From assembly GCA_016926955.1 (NCBI GenBank), contig JAFGNN010000042.1, positions 1 to 49,401 on the forward strand: 49,401 nucleotides of DNA, in the 5' to 3' direction. The position numbers and the translations under genes are program-made. The notes under the pieces were generated by a model, which worked only from the letters and a program-made list of their open reading frames with translations, did no database searches and was not told where the DNA came from. Shown here piece by piece: positions 40,229 through 47,040 of this stretch (its first letter is position 1; every line of letters starts with the position of its first letter). The stretch comes from Spirochaetales bacterium. GTDB lineage: Bacteria > Spirochaetota > Spirochaetia > Treponematales > UBA12059.

Positions 40229-42076
40229 ATGGGCATCAGGGCGAAAATACTCGTTCCCGCCACCCTGCTGCTCGCGGCCACGGTAGCGGTGGTCGCGGTG
40301 CAGTCCGGTCTTTCGCAGTCGGCCGTTCTCGAGGACCTCATGTCGGCGACCGCGAACTCGGGGCTCCGCGAGCTGAACGACCGAATCGCGAGCCTGGACC
40401 AGACGGTCGGCATCCTCAAGGACTCGCTGAACGCCAACTACCTGCGCGTCGCGCGCGCCCTCGCGGTGGCCATCGCCGGCGATCCGGGCCTGCTGGCTCC
40501 CGAGCGCATGGCGGAGGCCGCCCGCGCCATAGGCGTCGACGAGGTGCACGTAACCGACGAAAACGGCGTCCTGCTCTGGGGCAACGTGCCGGACTTCTAC
40601 GGCTTCGACTTCGCGACGAGCGACCAGACCAGGCCCTTCATCCCCATCCTTTCGAACCCGCGCTTCGAGCTGGCCCAGGACCCGCAGGAGCGCGGCGTCG
40701 ACAAGGTACTGTTCCAATACATCTCGGTGAGCCGCGCGGACCAGGCCGGCATCGTCCAGATCGGCGTGCAGCCTCGCGAGCTCCAGACCCTGCTGGCCGA
40801 GGCGAGCGTCGCGAAGCTGGCCGAGGGCGCCAAGGTCGGGGAAGGCGGCTACGTGTACGCAGCCGAAGCCGACGGCGTCCTGGTGGCGCACACCTACCTG
40901 GACCGGCTCGGAAACGACATCTCCGCCGAGCCGTTCTTCAAGGACATGCTCTCGCGCCGCTCCGGCGAGATCGAGTACGAGTACCTGGGCACGCGCGTGC
41001 ACGCCGCCTTCGTCCCCTACGGTACCGGAGTCCTGGCCGCCGCGGTGCCGGTGGAGGAGTTCCGCGGCCGTATCCGGCTCCTGGTCAACACGCTGGCCCT
41101 CACCGCGGCAGTCTCGCTCGTGGTCGCCATCGTCATTTTCGCCATACTGGCCTCGCGCATCGTCAAGCCGCTCTCGCTCGGCGTGGCCTTCGCCGACGAG
41201 CTCGGCCGCGGCCGCCTGGACGCGGAGCTCGAGGTGCGCAGCCGCGACGAGACCGGACGCCTGGCCTCCGCCCTCGGCGCCATGGTCGGCAACCTGCGCG
41301 ACGCGGTAGGCGCGGTGCTGGACGGCACCGGCACCATAGTGGACCACTCCGAGTCGCTCTCCGACTCGAGCCGCGAGCTAGCCGAAGGCGCCTCGGAGCA
41401 GGCTTCCTCGATGGAGGAGGTGAGCGCCAGCCTGGAAGAGATGAGCGCGAACATCCGCCAGAACGCCGAGGGAGCGGGGCGCGCCCGGGAACTGGCCGGA
41501 GACATCTCGCGGGAGGCGAAGGCCTCCGGCGAGAAAGTGACCGCAATGGTCGAAGCCATGCGCTCCATCGTCGAGCGCACCGCCATCATCGAGGAGATCT
41601 CGCGGCAGACCAACCTGCTCGCCCTGAACGCCGCCATCGAGGCCGCGCGCGCCGGCGAGGCGGGCAAGGGCTTCGCGGTGGTCGCGAGCGAGGTGCGGAA
41701 GCTGGCGGAACGGAGCCAGAAAGCCGCGGCGGAGATCAACGAGGTTTCGGGCAGCTCGCTCGAGGCGGCCGTCACCGCGGGCGCGGGCATCGAGAAGCTG
41801 GTGCCGGATATCGGCGTCACCGCCGACCTGATCCAGGAGATCGCCGCGGCGACGGCGGAGCAGGACGTCGGCGTCCGCCAGATCAGCACCGCGGTGCAGC
41901 AACTCGACCAGGTGGTCCAGCGGAACGCGGCCAGCGCCGACGCCCTGGTCAAGATGGCGGACGAGCTCTCGGGGATAGCCGGCGGCCTCTCGGAGGCCGT
42001 GGGCTTCTTCTCGCTCGGCGACTCCGGCGGCTCGCGGTCGGAGCGGCCCCTGAGCCTCCCGGCATCTCGGGACTGA
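40229..42076 (+). CDS. Methyl-accepting chemotaxis protein
   Basis: A 615-residue transmembrane chemoreceptor. Helix 1 ([20 protein letters not shown]) and helix 2 ([20 protein letters not shown]) bound a periplasmic Cache-type sensor ([40 protein letters not shown]). HAMP and the signalling bundle follow, with tip [20 protein letters not shown] and methylation-type pairs ([18 protein letters not shown]). It ends shortly after the bundle (PLSLPASRD) and has no CheR-docking pentapeptide, unlike the receptor at 21-23 kb. A GGGAGG site precedes the ATG; a strong terminator follows. Confidence 0.95.
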   Translation: MGIRAKILVPATLLLAATVAVVAVQSGLSQSAVLEDLMSATANSGLRELNDRIASLDQTVGILKDSLNANYLRVARALAVAIAGDPGLLAPERMAEAARAIGVDEVHVTDENGVLLWGNVPDFYGFDFATSDQTRPFIPILSNPRFELAQDPQERGVDKVLFQYISVSRADQAGIVQIGVQPRELQTLLAEASVAKLAEGAKVGEGGYVYAAEADGVLVAHTYLDRLGNDISAEPFFKDMLSRRSGEIEYEYLGTRVHAAFVPYGTGVLAAAVPVEEFRGRIRLLVNTLALTAAVSLVVAIVIFAILASRIVKPLSLGVAFADELGRGRLDAELEVRSRDETGRLASALGAMVGNLRDAVGAVLDGTGTIVDHSESLSDSSRELAEGASEQASSMEEVSASLEEMSANIRQNAEGAGRARELAGDISREAKASGEKVTAMVEAMRSIVERTAIIEEISRQTNLLALNAAIEAARAGEAGKGFAVVASEVRKLAERSQKAAAEINEVSGSSLEAAVTAGAGIEKLVPDIGVTADLIQEIAAATAEQDVGVRQISTAVQQLDQVVQRNAASADALVKMADELSGIAGGLSEAVGFFSLGDSGGSRSERPLSLPASRD

Positions 42077-42095
42077 ACGAAGCCCGGCAAACGCG

Positions 42096-42141
42096 AAGGC
42101 CGTGCGAGGAAGCCCCCGGGCTTCCTCGCACGGCCTTTTTA
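42096..42141 (+). terminator. Terminator of the second chemoreceptor gene
   Basis: A perfect 20-bp stem (42096-42115 with 42118-42137) with a 2-nt loop, then TTTTTAT. Confidence 0.9.
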
Positions 42142-42211
42142 TCGCCCCGCCCCGAATGCCGCGCGCCCGCACAGGGCGAGCCTCCCGGCGTCGTGCCGCC
42201 GCCCTTCCCGC

Positions 42212-43549
42212 TCAGTCCGGCGCGTCCGCTTCCGGCGCGTCGGGGAAGCGCTCGCGGATCCGCTCGATCTCCGGGCGTATCTCGAGGAAGCGCTCCACAA
42301 GTTCCGGATCGAACTTGGTGCCGGAGAGCTTCTCGATCTCGGCCCATACCGCGTCGCAGTCCCAGCGCTCCTTGTAGACGCGTTTCGAGCTCAGGGCGTC
42401 GAACACGTCCGCGATGGCGACTATCCTGCCCGAAAGGGGGATCTCCTCGCCCTTGAGCCGACGCGGCCGACCGTCGGCCCCCGCCTCCAGGGGCGGGCCG
42501 TACCAGATCTCGCCCGTGCGCTCGACGCCCTCGACCTCGATCCGGTGCACCTCATAGTAGACCCGCGAAAGGTCCACCTTCCCGGGATAGCCCGTGCCGT
42601 CCCAGTTCTCGTGGTGGGTCAGGGCGATCTCCGCGGCCATGGCGTCGAACTCCGACTCGGCGTCTGAGAAGAGCCTCGCCCCGCAGAACGTGTGCGACTG
42701 CATGATCATGTATTCGGCGTCGGTGAAGCGCGCTGGCTTCTTGAGTATCAGGTCGGAGATGGCGACCTTGCCCACGTCGTGGAGCATGGCCGCCAGCTTG
42801 AGCGTGTCCTTGACCCGCTCGCGCTCGTGCTCCGGCAGGCCCCGCCGGAACGCCCAGCGCTCGTAGAGCTCCGCCGCGATGCTCGCGACGCGGTTGACGT
42901 GGGCCCCGGTCTCGTGGGTATCGCGCAGCTCCGCCAGACGGTTCATGCCGAGGATCATGCGCCGCGTCATGTAGGCGCGCTGCAGCGCGACCGTGGCGTT
43001 CGCCGCGAAATGCGTGATGAAGGTTTCCGCGGACGGCGGGAAGGGCACCGTGTGCCCCTCATCGTCCTTGGCGTTGATCACCTGGATGACGCCGAGCAGG
43101 CCGCCCGCGCTCGTCTTGAGCGGGACGGTGAGCATCGAAACGGTGTGGTAGCCCGAGGTCCGGTCATAGTAGGACGAATACGAATAGGGGGCATCGGCCG
43201 GCAGGTCGTATACGTCGTTTATGTTGAGGATCTCGCCCGTCATCGCGACGTAGCCGGAGATGGTGCCTTCGCCGACGGGCACGGAGAAATTGGAATAGGG
43301 CAGTTTCCGGCCCGGAGGCAGGTTCTTCTCGAGCACCGCGTTCTGGGTGTAACGGAAAAGCAGCTTCTCGCCGTCGCGGACGTAGATGGTGCCCGCCTCG
43401 GCCGACACCATCTTGCGGGCCTCCGTCAGGATGCGCTCGAGAAGCAGGTCGGCGTCCTGTATCTTGTTGAGTTCCGTGTCGATGGCGACTATCCGCTGGA
43501 GCCCGAGAAGCTCGCTCGAGAATTTCCGCCTGCCGCCCTTCGCCGCCAT
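42212..43549 (-). CDS. GAF/HD-GYP cyclic-di-GMP phosphodiesterase
   Basis: A 445-residue cytosolic protein. A GAF domain (about 35-190: AEAGTIYVRDGEKLLFRYTQ, SMLTVPLKTSAGGLLGVIQV) precedes an HD-GYP domain with the metal motifs LKLAAMLHDVGKVAISD and LTHHENWDGTGYPGK. Between GYP and the EEIPLSGRIVAIADVFDALSS helix there are about 40 extra residues (YEVHRIEVEGVERTG and WYGPPLEAGADG) that standard HD-GYP domains lack. It likely hydrolyses c-di-GMP, opposing the GGDEF protein at 14.3 kb, with GAF sensing a small ligand. The ribosome site GGAGG is 12 bases from the ATG, longer than usual. Confidence 0.9.
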   Translation of the reverse strand: MAAKGGRRKFSSELLGLQRIVAIDTELNKIQDADLLLERILTEARKMVSAEAGTIYVRDGEKLLFRYTQNAVLEKNLPPGRKLPYSNFSVPVGEGTISGYVAMTGEILNINDVYDLPADAPYSYSSYYDRTSGYHTVSMLTVPLKTSAGGLLGVIQVINAKDDEGHTVPFPPSAETFITHFAANATVALQRAYMTRRMILGMNRLAELRDTHETGAHVNRVASIAAELYERWAFRRGLPEHERERVKDTLKLAAMLHDVGKVAISDLILKKPARFTDAEYMIMQSHTFCGARLFSDAESEFDAMAAEIALTHHENWDGTGYPGKVDLSRVYYEVHRIEVEGVERTGEIWYGPPLEAGADGRPRRLKGEEIPLSGRIVAIADVFDALSSKRVYKERWDCDAVWAEIEKLSGTKFDPELVERFLEIRPEIERIRERFPDAPEADAPD

Positions 43550-43640
43550 GCGAGCCGATCGCCTCCAAACGTACTTATGACTGTAGGTCCGGAAAGCCCC
43601 GAATGCAAACGGAAACGCCGCGCCCGCCCTCGGCGGTTTA

Positions 43641-43848
43641 ATCGAGGAGTACGTGTTCTCCCAGACCAGGAACCGCTACCGAGACTCCTCACTCGATGCG
43701 CGACCACGATTCCGGAGGGGTGCATCCAGGAATGGAGCACAGGGGGCCAGGGTGATTCCCCGTGGTCGTGCTTTGGGGAACAGGGGTCTCGCAAGCGTAC
43801 TTGCGGGGAAGAATCCCTTTCGCTCGAAACGAAGGGGGCTCTTCCCCG
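43641..43848. other. Densely folded intergenic region between the sigma-factor and HD-GYP genes
   Basis: About 300 bp without a gene. Four stems can be drawn: GAGGAGT/ACTCCTC (43644-43650 with 43684-43690), CGACCACG/CGTGGTCG (43701-43708 with 43761-43768), CGCAAG/CTTGCG with a four-base loop (43790-43805), and CGGGGAAGA/TCTTCCCCG (43804-43812 with 43840-43848) enclosing a second 8-bp stem. No tRNA, riboswitch or T-run is recognised. It could be a 3' UTR of the sigma gene, a leader of the HD-GYP gene, or an RNA gene. Confidence 0.45.
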
Positions 43849-43853
43849 GGTAC

Positions 43854-44693
43854 TCAGGCGCCGGCGAAGGTCGCGAGCTCCTCGGCTTCCTCGCGGAGCT
43901 TGCGGATGGCGCGCTTCTCGATCTGCCGCACCGTCTCCGGCGACAGGCCCAGCTCGGCGCCGATGCGCTTCAGGGTGTATTTCTCCCCTCCGAAGAACTC
44001 GAAGCGGTACATCAGGATCTTCTTCTCGCGCTCGAGCAGGGCTTCGAGCATCTCGACCGTCTTCTCGCGGATCGAAGCCTTCATGAGCTCCGCGTCCGGG
44101 CTGTAGGTCGAGTCCTCGTAGACGTCTATGACGCCGCCGGAATCCTCGTCCCCGTCCGACTCGAGCGGCACGAGGGCGCCGGCCATGCCGAGCACCGATT
44201 CGACCGCGCGGGCCTCGACGCCGAGTTCCGCCGCCACCTCGACCAGGGAAGGCTCGCGGGCAAGCACCTGGGAGAGCGTGGCCTGGGTGCGCTGTATCCG
44301 CTTGAGGAGCTCTTCCTTGCGATGGGGCAGGCGGATCGCCCGCCGGCTGTTGACCAGGCTCCGGGTGATGGCCTGCTTGATCCACCACGACGCGTAGGTC
44401 GAGAAGCGGACCTGGCGACGGTCGTCGAACTTCTCCGCGGCCCGGATGAGGCCGAGGTTGCCCTCCTGGATGAGGTCGATGAGGGGCACGTCGATGGTGC
44501 TGAACGCCCGGGCTATCTTGACCACCAGGCGAAGGTTCGCCTCGACCAGGGCGCGCCGGGCCTCGGTATCGCCGGAACGGATCCGGCGGGCGAGCGCCTG
44601 CTCCTCGGCCGCGTCGAGCAACGCGATGGTCTTGATTTTCGCGAAGTACGCCTTGAGCGAGTCTTCGTTCCTGTCCTGTCCGCTGGTACTCAT
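43854..44693 (-). CDS. Alternative sigma-70-family RNA polymerase sigma factor (RpoS-sized)
   Basis: A 279-residue group 2-like sigma factor. Region 1.2 (DSLKAYFAKIKTIALLDAAE), region 2 (NLRLVVKIARAF, DLIQEGNLGLIRAAEKFD, FSTYASWWIKQAITRSLV), region 3 (LPHRKEELLKRIQRTQATL) and region 4 with its HTH (LKRIGAELGLSPETVRQIEK) are all present; region 1.1 is absent. The length is close to Borrelia RpoS (about 267) and far below a primary RpoD. The ATG at 44693 follows AGAGG. A sigma-54 promoter 25-40 bp upstream is the only clear promoter, so expression should depend on RpoN and an enhancer-binding protein. Confidence 0.92.
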   Translation of the reverse strand: MSTSGQDRNEDSLKAYFAKIKTIALLDAAEEQALARRIRSGDTEARRALVEANLRLVVKIARAFSTIDVPLIDLIQEGNLGLIRAAEKFDDRRQVRFSTYASWWIKQAITRSLVNSRRAIRLPHRKEELLKRIQRTQATLSQVLAREPSLVEVAAELGVEARAVESVLGMAGALVPLESDGDEDSGGVIDVYEDSTYSPDAELMKASIREKTVEMLEALLEREKKILMYRFEFFGGEKYTLKRIGAELGLSPETVRQIEKRAIRKLREEAEELATFAGA

Positions 44694-44716
44694 GCTTGCC
44701 TCTCTGCCACTAATAA

Positions 44717-44733
44717 AGCAAGAAGCGTGCCAA
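44717..44733 (-). promoter_or_regulatory. Sigma-54 (-24/-12) promoter of the alternative sigma factor gene
   Basis: TTGGCACGCTTCTTGCT on the minus strand matches the consensus YTGGCACGRNNNTTGCW at every defined base but R, with exactly 10 bp between GG and GC. The expected start, near 44706, gives a 13-nt leader holding AGAGG. A perfect CCATGA/TCATGG inverted repeat (44735-44747) abuts the upstream side. Confidence 0.85.
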
Positions 44734-44906
44734 CCCATGAGTCATGGCGTAATAAGGCAGGATATCCATCCATGGAAAGGATTTAGACATGTTCGACCGA
44801 GAGGCCGAGCCGTGCGGAGAGTCACATTGTCTGATTAAGTAGAATAGAGGGTCCCGGGGGCTGTATGAATTTTAACACGCTTTTCGAGGAAAACACCGGA
44901 GCGGAC

Positions 44907-44934
44907 GAAAAACGCCCGGCACTATGGCCGGGCG
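44907..44934 (-). terminator. Terminator of the 43-residue protein gene
   Basis: CGCCCGGC pairs with GCCGGGCG (44913-44920 with 44927-44934); on the minus strand the stem is followed by TTTTT. Confidence 0.85.
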
Positions 44935-44962
44935 CATCGATTGCGGCTCGGGGCGCATTAAA

Positions 44963-45094
44963 TCACTCGAGGCTGATCAGGCCGGAGGGCAACTCGGCTT
45001 TCCGGGTTTCCGCGCCGGCCGCGTCCGCATCGTATTCGCGGATGAAGGTGAAAATGGCGAGTATGGCTACGACGGCGATGACGAGTTTCCGCAC
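44963..45094 (-). CDS. 43-residue single-pass membrane protein
   Basis: A short frame from GTG 45094 to TGA 44963. Residues 4-18 form one hydrophobic helix (LVIAVVAILAIFTFI) after a basic Met-Arg-Lys start, followed by an acidic, Ala-rich tail (REYDADAAGAETRKAELPSG). GGAGG lies exactly 6 bases before the GTG. A promoter (45146-45119) and an intrinsic terminator (44934-44907) frame it as a complete transcription unit. No family is recognised. N-in topology and regulatory or envelope function are inferences. Its neighbours are the LysM-M23 endopeptidase upstream and the sigma-54-controlled sigma factor downstream, both on the same strand. Confidence 0.72.
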   Translation of the reverse strand: MRKLVIAVVAILAIFTFIREYDADAAGAETRKAELPSGLISLE

Positions 45095-45118
45095 GGTGAT
45101 CCTCCGGAACCGGTTTAC

Positions 45119-45146
45119 CTTATCTGAACGACTCAAGGTCGGTCAA
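45119..45146 (-). promoter_or_regulatory. Promoter of the 43-residue protein gene
   Basis: TTGACC (45146-45141), 16 bp, GATAAG (45124-45119); leader of about 20 nt containing GGAGG. Confidence 0.5.
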
Positions 45147-45196
45147 GCGCGAAGGGGCGCGGCCAGGCGGCGCGGACGGGCGCCGCGTCGATCCGC

Positions 45197-46429
45197 CTAC
45201 TTTTTCAGGACCCCCAGGGGATCTATGGCCTTTCCGTAGCGGAAGACCGAGAAATGCAGGTGCGTACCCGTGCTGACGCCCGTGTTGCCCACAAGCCCGA
45301 CTGGATTTCCCTGGTACAGGTACTGCCCCTTGGCCACCAGGATGCGGTCGAGATGGGCGTACCAGGTCTGGTAGCCGTCGGCATGGCTCAGGATGACGTA
45401 ATTCCCGTAGACGGTGTTGAAGCCCGTGTCGGCGACCCGCCCGTCCATGGCGGCCTTGGCCTTCGTCCCCTTGGCGGCGACGATGTCGATGCCGTTGTGG
45501 AACTGGCGCACGCCGGTGAAGGGGCTCGGGCGGTAGCCGAAGCGGCTCGAGATGCGGCCGGAGACCGGCCAGAGCACCAGTTCACCGAGCACGCGCTTGA
45601 GCTCGGTCGAGGAGAGCTTCGCGCCGGGGACGAAAAGGCTCTGGCCGACCGCGAGGGTCTCGGACGCCAGGTCGTTGGCGTCGAGAAGGGCAGTGACTGT
45701 GGTGCCGTGGCGTTTGGCTATCGAGGCGAGGTTCTCGCCCTTGCTTACCTTGTGGACGACGCCCGACATGTTCGGGACGCGGAGCTCGGCGCCGGCCTTG
45801 AGCGCCTTGGCGCTCGAGATGCCGTTCAGGCTTATCAGGCTGTCCATGCTTACGCCATAGCGCTTGGCGATGGTGGACAGGGCGTCGCCCGACTTGACGC
45901 GGTACCTGTAGATCTCGAGCGACACGGGGGGCGGAGGCACGTCGAAACCTTCCTCCGGCGGAACGGACTCGGTGCCGTGGAGGAACGAGAGCAGCAAGGA
46001 CTCGAAGGCGGGATCCTCCGGAAAGGCGAGGGCCGGTTCGGGCTCGGGCGGCAAGGTCGGGATGACAGAGGCCGAGACGAGGAAGACGCCCAGCACCATG
46101 ACGGGCACGGCGAGGGCGGCGAGCGCCAGCGCCCTCGGCGCGGCCAGGAAACGGGCCGGGACAGACGCGGCGAGAGGGACGAGGGCGCGCAACGCGGCCC
46201 CGGGTCCGCGGCGGGTTTTCGCCACGGACCGTTTTGACGGCCGGGTCCTTCCCGGGATCGGAGCCTTGGCTTCGCTTCCGAAACCCAGTATGGAGGATCC
46301 GCGGGCATAGAGCCCCTCCACGGGGACGGGACGCGCGGCGGACACGCCTCCGGAGGGGAAACCCCTGCGGCGGGGACCCGAAGGATCGCGACGACGTGCT
46401 ACGCTCTGGCGGCCGATAACGCTTTGCAT
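45197..46429 (-). CDS. LysM-domain M23-family murein endopeptidase
   Basis: About 410 residues. An Arg-rich cytoplasmic N-terminus of some 80 residues, one membrane helix (LAALAVPVMVLGVFLVSAS), two LysM domains (YRVKSGDALSTIAKRYGVSM and HKVSKGENLASIAKRHGTTV), then a peptidase M23 domain with zinc ligands in QFHNGIDIVA and GTHLHFSVFRYG. The catalytic His pair is present, so it should cut peptide cross-links in the periplasm. I chose the ATG at 46429: AAGG is well spaced, and earlier ATGs (46435, 46471) are too close to it or lie within the -10 (TATAAT, 46475-46470). Divergent from lepB. Confidence 0.9.
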   Translation of the reverse strand: MQSVIGRQSVARRRDPSGPRRRGFPSGGVSAARPVPVEGLYARGSSILGFGSEAKAPIPGRTRPSKRSVAKTRRGPGAALRALVPLAASVPARFLAAPRALALAALAVPVMVLGVFLVSASVIPTLPPEPEPALAFPEDPAFESLLLSFLHGTESVPPEEGFDVPPPPVSLEIYRYRVKSGDALSTIAKRYGVSMDSLISLNGISSAKALKAGAELRVPNMSGVVHKVSKGENLASIAKRHGTTVTALLDANDLASETLAVGQSLFVPGAKLSSTELKRVLGELVLWPVSGRISSRFGYRPSPFTGVRQFHNGIDIVAAKGTKAKAAMDGRVADTGFNTVYGNYVILSHADGYQTWYAHLDRILVAKGQYLYQGNPVGLVGNTGVSTGTHLHFSVFRYGKAIDPLGVLKK

Positions 46430-46448
46430 CTCCATGGCCTTCCGTTTA

Positions 46449-46477
46449 TCGACAAATACCCGGTCGGCCATTATAGT
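46449..46477 (+). promoter_or_regulatory. Promoter of lepB-PBP-DUF115, overlapping the divergent M23 -10
   Basis: TCGACA (46449-46454), 17 bp, TATAGT (46472-46477). The same bases read in reverse give TATAAT (46475-46470) for the M23 gene, so two polymerases cannot occupy both at once. Confidence 0.55.
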
Positions 46478-46539
46478 GGCCCTGCGTCGAGTCAGGCCCA
46501 AAAGGCCGGCGGACGAGGACCCGAGGGGACGGAGGCGGC

Positions 46540-47040
46540 ATGGCGGCGACGAAGGATGGTTCAAGCGGGCCCGGGTCCGCGCGCGCGGGCGTCGCCCGCG
46601 CGGACCTTTCGCGACTCGCCGTTCCCGTGCTCGCGGCCCTCGCTGCCGCCGTCCTGGTCAAGGTTTTCGTGGCGGATTTTTCCGTGGTCGAGGGAGTCTC
46701 CATGTCGCCGAGCCATCCGCGAGGTTCCGTGGTCCTGATATGGAAGCTTGCGTACGGGCTCAGGACGCCTTCGGGCTACCTGGCGCGCTGGGGGGAACCC
46801 GAACCCGGCCACGCCGTCTCGGCCTTCCACGACGGCCGCCGCGTGCTCAAGCGGGTAGCCGCCGCGGGACCGGCCTCGCTGGAGCGCGAGGGCGGCGGCC
46901 GCCTCGCGGTGCCCGCGGGGACGGTGTTCCTGGTCGGCGACGCTCCGGAACATTCCAACGATTCCCGCGACTACGGTCCCGTTCCCCTGGACGCCGTCGA
47001 AGGCAGGGTGTTCCGCATCGTCCCGGGGACGCGGCGATGA
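46540..47040 (+). CDS. lepB: Signal peptidase I
   Basis: A 166-residue S26A peptidase, at the short end of the family. An N-terminal membrane helix (LAVPVLAALAAAVLVKVFVA) precedes the catalytic Ser54 (VEGVSMSPSHPRGS) and Lys104 (GRRVLKRVAAAG). Box E-like GDAPEHSNDSRDYGPVPLDAVEGRV closes the domain. The usual MxPT is MSPS here. It removes signal peptides on the outer face of the inner membrane. GGAGG precedes the ATG, and its stop overlaps the next gene (ATGA). Confidence 0.93.
   Translation: MAATKDGSSGPGSARAGVARADLSRLAVPVLAALAAAVLVKVFVADFSVVEGVSMSPSHPRGSVVLIWKLAYGLRTPSGYLARWGEPEPGHAVSAFHDGRRVLKRVAAAGPASLEREGGGRLAVPAGTVFLVGDAPEHSNDSRDYGPVPLDAVEGRVFRIVPGTRR

Noticed and set aside
42200-43700. 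c-di-GMP (GEMM) riboswitch before the HD-GYP gene
   Set aside because: The conserved GEMM core and tetraloop-receptor sequences are not present on the minus strand upstream of 43549.
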